DNA of 64,000 bases from Chitinophagales bacterium. Lineage in GTDB: Bacteria; Bacteroidota; Bacteroidia; Chitinophagales; JADIYW01. The position numbers were made by a program, and so were the translations under genes. The stretch is from contig JACJXT010000011.1 of the NCBI GenBank assembly GCA_020636535.1, forward strand, positions 806,001 through 870,000, in the 5' to 3' direction. Below, piece by piece: positions 22,701 to 32,363 of the stretch; the stretch's first letter is position 1, and each line of letters starts with the position of its first letter. The notes beneath the pieces were generated by a model. That model was given only the letters and a program-made list of their open reading frames with translations, had not been told where the DNA came from and ran no database searches.

Positions 22701-25700
22701 TAATAATAATATAGATAACGGAGGTTACGAAAATCTAGCAGTATTAGGAATAGATAATCCACACATGGGAATCTTAAATAATCAAATGATGCTTTGGATG
22801 AATGGTAGTTCTCCAAATCCAACATATCATAGTAATTCAATTAAAAAAGATATTAATCAAGTATATGGATGGGCTTGGAATGGAGGAACAAATGGTGGTA
22901 GCCAAATGCGATTAGATGGAACATTAAATGACTTTGCCAATACAGACTTTACACTAGTAGGAAATGGTGGTGTTTCAGATGGTATGTTTTCAGTAGGTTC
23001 TTATCAAGGTGTGGAAATTTGGAATGGAGATATAGCAGAAGTAATCTTATATGATAGAAATTTAACGGAATTAGAAAAACAGCGTGTAGAAACTTACTTA
23101 GCTATTCGCTATGGTACAACTTTATCACACAATTATTTATCAGGTAAAGGAGATACTATTTGGTTAGTAGGTAGTGGATATGACAATAATATAGCAGGTA
23201 TAGGTCGAGAAGATTGTCAATCATTATTACAAAAACAATCACAATCTACCAATACTACAAATGTTATTACTATTTATAATGATAATCAAACTGCTGGTTT
23301 ACCAACAGATAATGCTTCAAATACAAGTACTTTTACAGATGAAAGTTTTATGATTTGGGGCGATAATGGAGCTGCTGCAACTTATGGCGTAAATTATACA
23401 CTAAATTCATTCTCAGGTATTTGTATTTATCACATGAATAGAATTTGGAATGTACAAGAAACAGGAAGCGTAGGAACTGTAACTGTTCAAGCACCAGCCA
23501 ATGCTCAATATTTATTGGTACACAATAGTGATGATTTCTCAACTGGTACACCAACAGAGATTCCTTTGGTAGATGATGGTAATGGTAACTTATTAGCTAC
23601 AGTAGATTTTACCGATGGTCAATTCTTTACTTTTGCAGGAACGGTATATGCTCCAGGTGGAGTAGGTGGAAACTTGGCGGCTTGGTACAAAGCCAATGAT
23701 ATTAACTACGAGAATAATGGAGATACCATAGGTCTTTGGAAAAATAGCGTTAGTGGAAGTACTTACAATGTAGCAACAACTACTGCAACATACAAGCCAA
23801 TATTTTATAACACAACAGCAAATAAATTAGTCAACAATAATCCATCTATAGAATTTGATGGAACTGATGATCGTTTAGAAAATACAACTAGATTATTTCC
23901 TAGCACAGATGGTTTTGAGATGTTGGCTGTTGGTGTACAACAAAAAGCAAAAAACTCTCCTAGTGAAATCTTAGGAATGGGAGGTGGAAATATTCCTGCT
24001 TTTGGTATGAATGACTATTCTACTTCAGGTTGGTTACCTTATATGGCTGGTGGAGGTGCTGGTTGGTATGGATCTAATGCAATACTATATAATGGTTTTG
24101 CAGGCGGTAATAATCAGCAAGCACAAATTTATAGTATGTCCACTCCAAATGGAGGTGCTGCAAATAATATATTCTCAAATGTTGATGGATATAGAGAACA
24201 AACTGATTTAGTTGCAAATGGAGTTACTAATACTAGCATAGGTGATGGAGTAGATGTTGGGAATACAGGAGGAGAGTATTTTAAAGGTCTCGTTAATGAA
24301 GTTATTATATACAACAGAAAATTAGATTCGGTAGAATTACTAAAAGTAAACTCTTATCTCGCCATTAAATATGGTATTACTTTAGATCAAAGACAAATCA
24401 ACGATTATATAGCAAGTAATGGAACTTCGCTTTATGCTGCTTCTACTTATGGAGCTTACGACCACGACATTGCAGGTATTGGTATCGATTCTTGTTCTAG
24501 TTTAATACAATTAAAATCAACTAGTGCTAACGAGGATGCAGTAGTAACTATGACTGCAGATACAGCTAATGTTACTAACTTTGAGTTTCTTCTTTGGGCA
24601 AACAATGATTCAGCATTAACTTTAAATACAACAAACTTACCAACTATAGATTTACTATGTCCAAGTCGTCTCGAAAGAATTTGGCATACACAAGAAACTG
24701 GAGATGTAGGTTTGGTAGATTTAGATTTTAATCTCAATAAACTACCATACAAAAGTTCATTATCAGATTGGAAATTATTAATTAGAAATGGAGATGATGA
24801 TATGAGTGGAGCAACAGTATCAACCATAATACCAATTTTATTAAATGATTCAACAGTAAGATTTGAAGATGTTTCACTCTCTAATGATGATTATTTTACA
24901 CTAGCAGGAAACTCAATAGGTCCAGGTGGTGTGCTTTCAAATCTCGTAGCATGGTACAAAGCAGGAGAAAATGTTTTAGATGCTAGCAATAATCAAATAA
25001 CTACAAATGGTGGTTCAGTGTCAACATGGAAAGATGCCATAGGAAAAAGAAATTTAACCAATCATCCAACTCAAGGAGTCAATAAACCAACATTAATGTT
25101 GAACGACTCATTGATGAACAATAATCCTGCTCTTTATTTTGCATACTATCCAGGTTCAGTTTCAAGAATATTATATAACTCAACTAGATACTTTGACAAT
25201 ACTAGTGCTTTCCAATTAATAAGTGTAGCCAAAGATTTAGATGCTCCTGCTAATGTATTCCGTTTAAAAGGTTTTATGGGAATGGGTAGCACAGGTGATT
25301 ATCCAACATTCGATTTTAATGGTGCTACTGCTCCAGATAATTCAACTGGAAATTATTGGACACCATATTTGGGTGGCTCTTCTCCATTCGGAGATTATAA
25401 TTCTAGTTTTATTACATATAATGGAACCAATGGAGGTACAAATCAACAATCTCAAATATTTGGATCCTCATCTTTAAATACAGTAGGTGGAACAAATAAT
25501 GTAAATAGTCAAGTTGATGGATATAGTGCAATGATGCAATTAGATGCAGCTCAGCAAGCACAACTCGGAAATCAACTATATGTTGGTAATAGTGGTGGAT
25601 TACTAGAGGAAGATTGGCATGGTCTCGTAGGTGAAATTTTAATTTACGATAGAGTACTTACAGCAGCAGAACAACTAAAAGTAAACTCTTATCTCGCAAT

Positions 25701-28700
25701 TAAATATGGTATTACTTTAGATCAAAGACAATATAATGATTATACAGCAAGTGATGGTACAGTAGTATATGCTGCTTCTACTTATGGAGCTTACAATCAC
25801 GATATTGCAGGTATTGGCGTTGATACTTGTTCTGGCTTAATTCAAAAACAATCAAAAAGTGTAAATATTGGTTTCCAACCTGCAGTCAGCTTAAATGATG
25901 GTTTAGCAACTTCAAATAGTGCTAATATGAATTCATTTGATGCAAATAATAGTTATTGGGTTGCTGGTCACAATGGTCAAGATACTACATTTACAGAAGC
26001 ATATACTTCCCAAACACTTGCTACACTTAGTTGTATGAAAATTATGGATAGAAAATGGAAAGTAGAAGAAACAGGATCTATTGGAAATGTTACCATTACT
26101 ATTCCAGATATCACTACAGCAACAATAACAGCTATTTATTTGGTAATTGATAGTACTGGAAACAATGATGATTTTACGGCTAATACTACAGAAATATTAA
26201 TGACTGATGCAGGTGCTGGATTATTGTCTGCTCAGTACGATTTTGTCGATGGTCAATACTATTCGTTTGCTTATGTATTAGCACCAATTGATACTTTTGA
26301 AATAGCAGACACTATCTGTGCAACTTCAACTTATCTATTCAATGAACAAGAATTAAATACAAGTGGTGTCTACTTAGATACTATTCCAAGAATAGGTAAT
26401 TGCGATAGTATAGTGAGATTAACACTTACCGTAGTACCACAAGACACATTCGACATAGCAGATACTATTTGCTCCAATGAAACATATACATTTGGTGCAT
26501 TAACACTGAATACCACAGGCGTTTACTTAGATACAATAGAACGACCAACAGAAGTATGCGATAGCATAGTACGATTAACACTTACCGTAATACCACAAGA
26601 CACATTCGACATAGTAGATACTATTTGTGCAACAACAACTGATTATACATTTGGAGGATTAGTATTAACCGAGTCAGGAATTTACTTAGATACAATAGCA
26701 CGACCAACAGAATACTGCGATAGTATAGTAAGATTAACACTTACCGTAGTACCACAAGACACCTTTGAAATATCAGCTTCAATCTGCACAGGTCAAACAT
26801 ACAGTTTTGGAGGAATGTCACTCAATGCCACAGGCGTATACTTAGACACTATATTACAACCAACTAAACCATGCGATAGCATAGTACGATTAACTTTAAC
26901 AGTAGTAGATAAAGATACATTTGACATAGTAGATACCATTTGTTCAATCGAATCGTATAGCTTCGATGGTATGTTATTGAATATCACAGGCGTTTACTTT
27001 AAAACAGTAACTCGTCCAATGTCATGCGACAGTATCGTACGATTAACCTTAACAGTAATCCAACAAGACACAACAGACATAAGTGCAACAATATGTTCAA
27101 ACGAGAACTATAGTTTCGATGGAATGTCACTCAATACCACAGGCGTATACTTAGCTACAATAGCACGACCAACGGAAGTATGCGATAGTATAGTGAGATT
27201 AACACTTACCGTAGTACCACAAGACACATTCGACATAGCAGATACTATTTGCTCCAATGAAACATATACATTTGGTGCATTAACACTGAATACCACAGGC
27301 GTTTATTTAGATACAATAGAACGACCAACAGAAGTATGCGATAGCATAGTACGATTAACACTTACCGTAATACCACAAGACACATTCGACATAGCAGATA
27401 CTATTTGTGCAACAACAACTGATTATACATTTGGTGGATTAGTATTAACCGAGTCAGGAATTTACTTAGATACAATAGCACGACCAACAGAATACTGCGA
27501 TAGTATAGTAAGATTAACACTTACCGTAGTACCACAAGACACCTTTGAAATATCAGCTTCAATCTGCACAGGTCAAACATACAGTTTTGGAGGAATGTCA
27601 CTCAATGCCACAGGCGTATACTTAGACACTATATTACAACCAACTAAACCATGCGATAGCATAGTACGATTAACTTTAACAGTAGTAGATAAAGATACAT
27701 TTGACATAGTAGATACCATTTGTTCAATCGAATCGTATAGCTTCGATGGTATGTTATTGAATATCACAGGCGTTTACTTTAAAACAGTAACTCGTCCAAT
27801 GTCATGCGACAGTATCGTACGATTAACCTTAACAGTAATCCAACAAGACACAACAGACATAAGTGCAACAATATGTTCAAACGAGAACTATAGTTTCGAT
27901 GGAATGTCACTCAATACCACAGGCGTATACTTAGCTACAATAGCACGACCAACGGAAGTATGCGATAGTATAGTGAGATTAACACTTACCGTAGTACCAC
28001 AAGACACATTCGACATAGCAGATACTATTTGCTCCAATGAAACATATACATTTGGTGCATTAACACTGAATACCACAGGCGTTTATTTAGATACAATAGA
28101 ACGACCAACAGAAGTATGCGATAGCATAGTACGATTAACACTTACCGTAATACCACAAGACACATTCGACATAGCAGATACTATTTGTGCAACAACAACT
28201 GATTATACATTTGGTGGATTAGTATTAACCGAGTCAGGAATTTACTTAGATACAATAGCACGACCAACAGAATACTGCGATAGTATAGTAAGATTAACAC
28301 TTACCGTAGTACCACAAGACACCTTTGAAATATCAGCTTCAATCTGCACAGGTCAAACATACAGTTTTGGAGGAATGTCACTCAATGCCACAGGCGTATA
28401 CTTAGACACTATATTACAACCAACTAAACCATGCGATAGCATAGTACGATTAACTTTAACAGTAGTAGATAAAGATACATTTGACATAGTAGATACCATT
28501 TGTTCAATCGAATCGTATAGCTTCGATGGTATGTTATTGAATATCACAGGCGTTTACTTTAAAACAGTAACTCGTCCAATGTCATGCGACAGTATCGTAC
28601 GATTAACCTTAACAGTAATCCAACAAGACACAACAGACATAAGTGCAACAATATGTTCAAACGAGAACTATAGTTTCGATGGAATGTCACTCAATACCAC

Positions 28701-31700
28701 AGGCGTATACTTAGCTACAATAGCACGACCAACGGAAGTATGCGATAGTATAGTGAGATTAACACTTACCGTAGTACCACAAGACACATTCGACATAGCA
28801 GATACTATTTGCTCCAATGAAACATATACATTTGGTGCATTAACACTGAATACCACAGGCGTTTATTTAGATACAATAGAACGACCAACAGAAGTATGCG
28901 ATAGCATAGTACGATTAACACTTACCGTAATACCACAAGACACATTCGACATATCAGATACCATTTGTGCAACAACAACTGATTATACATTTGGTGGATT
29001 AGTATTAACCGAGTCAGGTATTTACTTAGATACAATAGCACGACCAACAGAATACTGCGATAGTATAGTAAGATTAACACTTACCGTAGTACCACAAGAC
29101 ACCTTTGAAATAGCAGCTTCAATCTGCACAGGTCAAACATACAGTTTTGGAGGAATGTCACTCAATGCCACAGGCGTATACTTAGACACTATATTACAAC
29201 CAACTAAACCATGCGATAGTATAGTTCGATTAACGCTTATTGTAGATGATTATATTAGAAATACAGAAAATGTAACATTATGTTATGGCGATAGTATAAT
29301 AATGTGTACGGGTAATGTATATAAAACAGCCGGAGCTTATAATGATACTTGTAAAACTACAGCTGGTTGTGATAGCATTACTACTACAATTATTACTTTA
29401 GATGTATGTAGTAAAGATACTGTACCAGTAATAGATGTTTGTGATACATGTACAACAACAGTATGTTTAGATACTATCTATGATATTACTAATGGACATT
29501 GGACATTATGCGATGGTAGTCAAACAGCAACATCTAGCTTAGGAAGCTACACTATAGATAGCACTACAGGATGCATTACTTATACTGCAAATGGAGCAAT
29601 AGGTAGAGATACACTTTGTATATTAATTTGTGATTCAGCACAAACTGTTTGTGATTCTCAAACAGTAGTAGTAGCTATAATACCAAGTACAGAAACAATT
29701 ACAGATACAATAGAAATTGGTACAACAGATAGTATATGTGTAGCAATAGAAGATGGTATGACACCAGACAATGTAACGATTGTAGCATGCGATGGAGGAA
29801 CACTAGACAATATCACAACACCAACATATACTATTAATGGCAACTGCGTAATGGTAACTTACACAGGGACAAATATTGGAACAGATGAAGTATGTGTAAT
29901 CATCTGCGATACCGACTTAGACATCTGCGACACGAACAGAGTTGTAATCACAGTAACAACACAAGACACAGTACCAATTATAGAAGTACCATGCGATACC
30001 TGTACAGTAACCGTATGTTTAGATACGATCTACGATATCAATAATGGTGTATGGACACTTTGCGACGGAACACAACAAACCACTACAGCAATGGGTACTT
30101 ATGGTATAGACCAAACTTCAGGTTGTGTAACTTATACAGGAAACGGAATCGTAGGACGAGATACACTATGTATAGTAGTTTGTGATGCAACACAAACAAC
30201 TTGCGATACCATTAAACCAGTAGTAGTAGTTTTACCAACTAACGATACTATAACAGACAGTATAGCAATAGGTGTAACTGATAGCATTTGCGTACCAATA
30301 GAAGATGGTATGACACCAGACAATGTAACGATTGTAGCATGCGATGGAGGAACACTAGACAATATCACAACACCAACATATACTATTAATGGCAACTGTG
30401 TAATGGTAACTTACACAGGGACAAATATTGGAACAGATGAAGTATGTGTAATCATCTGCGATACCGACTTAGACATCTGCGACACGAACAGAGTTGTAAT
30501 CACAGTAACAACACAAGACACAGTACCAATTATAGAAGTACCATGCGATACCTGTACAGTAACCGTATGTTTAGATACGATCTACGATATCAATAATGGT
30601 GTATGGACACTTTGCGATGGAACACAACAAACCACTACAGCAATGGGTACTTATGGTATAGACCAAACTTCAGGTTGTGTAACTTATACAGGAAACGGAA
30701 TCGTAGGACGAGATACACTATGTATAGTAGTTTGTGATGCAACACAAACAACTTGCGATACCATTAAACCAGTAGTAGTAGTTTTACCAACTAACGATAC
30801 TATAACAGACAGTATAGCAATAGGTGTAACTGATAGCATTTGCGTACCAATAGAAGATGGTATGACACCAGACAATGTAACGATTGTAGCATGCGATGGA
30901 GGAACACTAGACAATATCACAACACCAACATATACTATTAATGGCAACTGTGTAATGGTAACTTACACAGGAACAAATATTGGAACAGATGAAGTATGTG
31001 TAATCATCTGCGATACCGACTTAGACATGTGCGACACGAACAGAATTGTAATCACAGTAACAACACAAGACACAGTACCAATAATAGAAGTACCATGCGA
31101 TACCTGTACAGTAACCGTATGTTTAGATACGATCTACGATATCAATAATGGCGTATGGACACTTTGCGATGGAACACAACAAACCACTACAGCAATGGGT
31201 ACTTATGGTATAGACCAAACTACAGGTTGTGTAACTTATACAGGAAACGGAATTGTAGGACGAGATACACTATGTATAGTAGTTTGTGATGCCACTCTAA
31301 GCACATGCGATACAATTCATCCAGTAGTGGTTGTTTTACCTACAACAGAAACAATTACAGATACTATAAAAGTTGGTGCAACAGACAGTATTTGCATTCC
31401 AATAGAAAATGGCATGACAGCAGATTATGCAACCATAGTAATGTGTAATGGAACGCTTGATAATATTACATTACCAGTAGTAACATCAGTAAGTGCAACA
31501 TGTGTAACTATTACATATACAGGTACTAGCATTGGTACAGATGATTTCTGTGTAGTTGTTTGTGATGTAGATTTAGCAATGTGCGATACAACAAAAGTAT
31601 CAATCACAGTAATAGCAAAAGATACAATACCAGTAATAGAAGTCTGCGACACTTGTACCGAAACGGTATGTTTAGATACAATATTTGATATTACAGACGG

Positions 31701-32334
31701 AGTATGGACACTATGCGATGGTAGCCAAACAACAACAAGTGGTTTAGGAACTTATAGTATAGATGCTACAACAGGTTGTGTAACTTATACAGCAAATGGA
31801 ATTATAGGTCAAGACACACTTTGTATAGTAGTATGTGATGCAACACAAACCAATTGCGACACTATAGAAATTATAATTGATATAGTATGTAGTGAACGAA
31901 ACTCAGTTTATGTTGATACAACGATTTGCTCTAATAAACCAATAGTGATCAATGGACAAACTATTTCAACTGCTGGAACTTATGAAATTCATTATACAGC
32001 AAACAACTCATGCGATAGTATAGTAATGCTTACAGTTACCACTGTAGATTGTAGTTGCGATATTGCCAAAGGTATTTCGCCAAATGGTGATGGAATGAAT
32101 GATTATTTAGATGTAGAATGTTTGAAACTATTAGCTAAAGATGGCGTTATTAGATTTAGAGTATACAACAGATGGGGAATTGAAGTATACAGAAACGATA
32201 ATTATAACAGTGAATTTAATGGTATTTATAAAGGAGAAGAATTACCAGACGGAACTTACTATTATATATTAGAGTACACTAATCTATTAGATGAAGATGT
32301 TAATATATCTAGTTATTTAACAATATTTAGATAG
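19759..32334 (+). CDS. Giant multi-repeat T9SS adhesin (SprB-like layout, type B sorting domain)
   Basis: A 4,191-residue secreted protein. Signal peptide MKRTILITLLFTLLYFSVNAQ. Then five LamG/concanavalin-like modules of 390-560 residues, each opening with PG(G/C)V...LxAWYKA, with YDRNLTxxE...YLAIKYGITL in the middle and WxVQETGxVG plus DGxYFT near the end. From residue about 2178 an array of 19 units of 51-53 residues (DTFDI...TIC...GVYLDTI...CDSIVRLTLTV), then 4.5 units of about 184 residues rich in Cys and Thr (from about 3220). The end has SPNGDGMNDYLDV and RVYNRWGIEVY, the CHU_C/type B signal for T9SS export. PorP/SprF and OmpA genes follow at 29 and 14 bp, as in SprB-type gliding adhesin loci. 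Ligand unknown. Confidence 0.9.
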   Translation: MKRTILITLLFTLLYFSVNAQSPGGVNDSLKAWYKADAGVQNTSVNATNGQTVDAWLNQAGSYNLAQPTTTKQPVFYSTAANQLINYNPSLRFDGTDDCIGNATRLMPKDSSYAFFIVALDSATDVGYNAFFSSHTVLDYFSLYKNNDNLTDNSITPYGIVGSGDRGTFGKGTSYGISTGAYWNGTNFTRDEKVQKAQTQIVGMRSANKLATDTMFTYTDGYKSAPIPFWSYINQNAASTGRDYHFGAFVVGADATSPANSAEHWVGNIAEVIAYDRNITDAEANKIQSYLAIKYGITLGQGNGFINQNGNNFNYVASNGTVIWDGTANTTYAYDIFGIGQDNTAGLNQKQSKSINGGFQPAISLNDGLATSNTTNTNIFAADNSFLVAGHNGADVDFTNMYTPITFSSTTPIYILDRVWKVQETGTVGTVTVSFPTTTASTATSTYLVINNVATFGAGTTEILMTSDGNGNLTAQYDFQDGDYFTIVQPLFAPGCVSANLLAWYKADAGVVGGPVSTWEDQTVPAYNLQQPTAGSRPTTGALMNFNPTLTFDANYYLTYQAGRFISTTSPGTVFGAANNNIDAGGYENLADLGIDNPHMGIQNSTMMMYMNGSSPIQVNHANTITKDINQVYGWSWNGGSNAGSQLRLDGILNDFPTTDFTLVGNGGVSDGMFSVGSYQGVEIWNGDIAEVILYDRNLTEEEKQRVETYMALRYGTTLSHNYLSGKSDTIWYTGGGYDNNIAGIGREDCQLLLQKQSQSTNTTNVITIYNGDQTAGLPTDNVSNTSAFSTNESFMVWGDNGSSTSYGVSYSPNTFSNSSFYHMSRIWNVQETGTVGTVTIKAPANAEYLLVHNSADFSTGTPTEIPLVDDGNGNLLATVDLTDGQYFTFGAAVTGPGCVTANLLAWYKADAGVIGNPVSSWEDQTLTPYNLSQTTVGSRPTADSLMNFNPTLTFDALKYLTYQSTRFITTTSSGTVFGAANNNIDNGGYENLAVLGIDNPHMGILNNQMMLWMNGSSPNPTYHSNSIKKDINQVYGWAWNGGTNGGSQMRLDGTLNDFANTDFTLVGNGGVSDGMFSVGSYQGVEIWNGDIAEVILYDRNLTELEKQRVETYLAIRYGTTLSHNYLSGKGDTIWLVGSGYDNNIAGIGREDCQSLLQKQSQSTNTTNVITIYNDNQTAGLPTDNASNTSTFTDESFMIWGDNGAAATYGVNYTLNSFSGICIYHMNRIWNVQETGSVGTVTVQAPANAQYLLVHNSDDFSTGTPTEIPLVDDGNGNLLATVDFTDGQFFTFAGTVYAPGGVGGNLAAWYKANDINYENNGDTIGLWKNSVSGSTYNVATTTATYKPIFYNTTANKLVNNNPSIEFDGTDDRLENTTRLFPSTDGFEMLAVGVQQKAKNSPSEILGMGGGNIPAFGMNDYSTSGWLPYMAGGGAGWYGSNAILYNGFAGGNNQQAQIYSMSTPNGGAANNIFSNVDGYREQTDLVANGVTNTSIGDGVDVGNTGGEYFKGLVNEVIIYNRKLDSVELLKVNSYLAIKYGITLDQRQINDYIASNGTSLYAASTYGAYDHDIAGIGIDSCSSLIQLKSTSANEDAVVTMTADTANVTNFEFLLWANNDSALTLNTTNLPTIDLLCPSRLERIWHTQETGDVGLVDLDFNLNKLPYKSSLSDWKLLIRNGDDDMSGATVSTIIPILLNDSTVRFEDVSLSNDDYFTLAGNSIGPGGVLSNLVAWYKAGENVLDASNNQITTNGGSVSTWKDAIGKRNLTNHPTQGVNKPTLMLNDSLMNNNPALYFAYYPGSVSRILYNSTRYFDNTSAFQLISVAKDLDAPANVFRLKGFMGMGSTGDYPTFDFNGATAPDNSTGNYWTPYLGGSSPFGDYNSSFITYNGTNGGTNQQSQIFGSSSLNTVGGTNNVNSQVDGYSAMMQLDAAQQAQLGNQLYVGNSGGLLEEDWHGLVGEILIYDRVLTAAEQLKVNSYLAIKYGITLDQRQYNDYTASDGTVVYAASTYGAYNHDIAGIGVDTCSGLIQKQSKSVNIGFQPAVSLNDGLATSNSANMNSFDANNSYWVAGHNGQDTTFTEAYTSQTLATLSCMKIMDRKWKVEETGSIGNVTITIPDITTATITAIYLVIDSTGNNDDFTANTTEILMTDAGAGLLSAQYDFVDGQYYSFAYVLAPIDTFEIADTICATSTYLFNEQELNTSGVYLDTIPRIGNCDSIVRLTLTVVPQDTFDIADTICSNETYTFGALTLNTTGVYLDTIERPTEVCDSIVRLTLTVIPQDTFDIVDTICATTTDYTFGGLVLTESGIYLDTIARPTEYCDSIVRLTLTVVPQDTFEISASICTGQTYSFGGMSLNATGVYLDTILQPTKPCDSIVRLTLTVVDKDTFDIVDTICSIESYSFDGMLLNITGVYFKTVTRPMSCDSIVRLTLTVIQQDTTDISATICSNENYSFDGMSLNTTGVYLATIARPTEVCDSIVRLTLTVVPQDTFDIADTICSNETYTFGALTLNTTGVYLDTIERPTEVCDSIVRLTLTVIPQDTFDIADTICATTTDYTFGGLVLTESGIYLDTIARPTEYCDSIVRLTLTVVPQDTFEISASICTGQTYSFGGMSLNATGVYLDTILQPTKPCDSIVRLTLTVVDKDTFDIVDTICSIESYSFDGMLLNITGVYFKTVTRPMSCDSIVRLTLTVIQQDTTDISATICSNENYSFDGMSLNTTGVYLATIARPTEVCDSIVRLTLTVVPQDTFDIADTICSNETYTFGALTLNTTGVYLDTIERPTEVCDSIVRLTLTVIPQDTFDIADTICATTTDYTFGGLVLTESGIYLDTIARPTEYCDSIVRLTLTVVPQDTFEISASICTGQTYSFGGMSLNATGVYLDTILQPTKPCDSIVRLTLTVVDKDTFDIVDTICSIESYSFDGMLLNITGVYFKTVTRPMSCDSIVRLTLTVIQQDTTDISATICSNENYSFDGMSLNTTGVYLATIARPTEVCDSIVRLTLTVVPQDTFDIADTICSNETYTFGALTLNTTGVYLDTIERPTEVCDSIVRLTLTVIPQDTFDISDTICATTTDYTFGGLVLTESGIYLDTIARPTEYCDSIVRLTLTVVPQDTFEIAASICTGQTYSFGGMSLNATGVYLDTILQPTKPCDSIVRLTLIVDDYIRNTENVTLCYGDSIIMCTGNVYKTAGAYNDTCKTTAGCDSITTTIITLDVCSKDTVPVIDVCDTCTTTVCLDTIYDITNGHWTLCDGSQTATSSLGSYTIDSTTGCITYTANGAIGRDTLCILICDSAQTVCDSQTVVVAIIPSTETITDTIEIGTTDSICVAIEDGMTPDNVTIVACDGGTLDNITTPTYTINGNCVMVTYTGTNIGTDEVCVIICDTDLDICDTNRVVITVTTQDTVPIIEVPCDTCTVTVCLDTIYDINNGVWTLCDGTQQTTTAMGTYGIDQTSGCVTYTGNGIVGRDTLCIVVCDATQTTCDTIKPVVVVLPTNDTITDSIAIGVTDSICVPIEDGMTPDNVTIVACDGGTLDNITTPTYTINGNCVMVTYTGTNIGTDEVCVIICDTDLDICDTNRVVITVTTQDTVPIIEVPCDTCTVTVCLDTIYDINNGVWTLCDGTQQTTTAMGTYGIDQTSGCVTYTGNGIVGRDTLCIVVCDATQTTCDTIKPVVVVLPTNDTITDSIAIGVTDSICVPIEDGMTPDNVTIVACDGGTLDNITTPTYTINGNCVMVTYTGTNIGTDEVCVIICDTDLDMCDTNRIVITVTTQDTVPIIEVPCDTCTVTVCLDTIYDINNGVWTLCDGTQQTTTAMGTYGIDQTTGCVTYTGNGIVGRDTLCIVVCDATLSTCDTIHPVVVVLPTTETITDTIKVGATDSICIPIENGMTADYATIVMCNGTLDNITLPVVTSVSATCVTITYTGTSIGTDDFCVVVCDVDLAMCDTTKVSITVIAKDTIPVIEVCDTCTETVCLDTIFDITDGVWTLCDGSQTTTSGLGTYSIDATTGCVTYTANGIIGQDTLCIVVCDATQTNCDTIEIIIDIVCSERNSVYVDTTICSNKPIVINGQTISTAGTYEIHYTANNSCDSIVMLTVTTVDCSCDIAKGISPNGDGMNDYLDVECLKLLAKDGVIRFRVYNRWGIEVYRNDNYNSEFNGIYKGEELPDGTYYYILEYTNLLDEDVNISSYLTIFR
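26290..29250 (+). repeat. Two-level tandem repeat array in the adhesin: 19 x about 156 bp in 780-bp blocks
   Basis: The basic unit is 51-53 codons. Calling the units A-F, the order is A, then (BCDEF) three times, then BCD. The BCDEF block is 780 bp and begins at 26443, 27223 and 28003; by eye blocks 2 and 3 are identical and block 1 differs at only three bases, whereas units B to F differ much among themselves. So the large block was amplified recently from an older array. Confidence 0.9.
29416..31893 (+). repeat. Second tandem array in the adhesin: 4.5 units of about 552 bp
   Basis: Units begin with DTVP(I/V)I(E/D)V...CDTCT and contain VCLDTIYDI, CDGxQ, GCVTYT, DTLCI(V/L)(V/I)CD, then DSICVPIEDGMTPDN and VCVIICDTDL. 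The second and third units are almost identical in DNA and 552 bp long; the first and fourth diverge and the last is a half unit. Confidence 0.85.
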
Positions 32335-32363
32335 AAAAATTTATAAAAGATAATATAAAAGAT

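Noticed and set aside
26793..28856. Antisense open frames of 62 and 64 residues, each repeated three times at 780-bp spacing
   Set aside because: They are the mirror of the adhesin repeats; their regularity comes from the 780-bp blocks and not from genes of their own.
26290..29250. Regular direct repeats that could be taken for a CRISPR array
   Set aside because: The repeats are 51-53 codons long, remain in one frame and code for an adhesin domain; there are no unique spacers of 30-40 bp and no cas genes.
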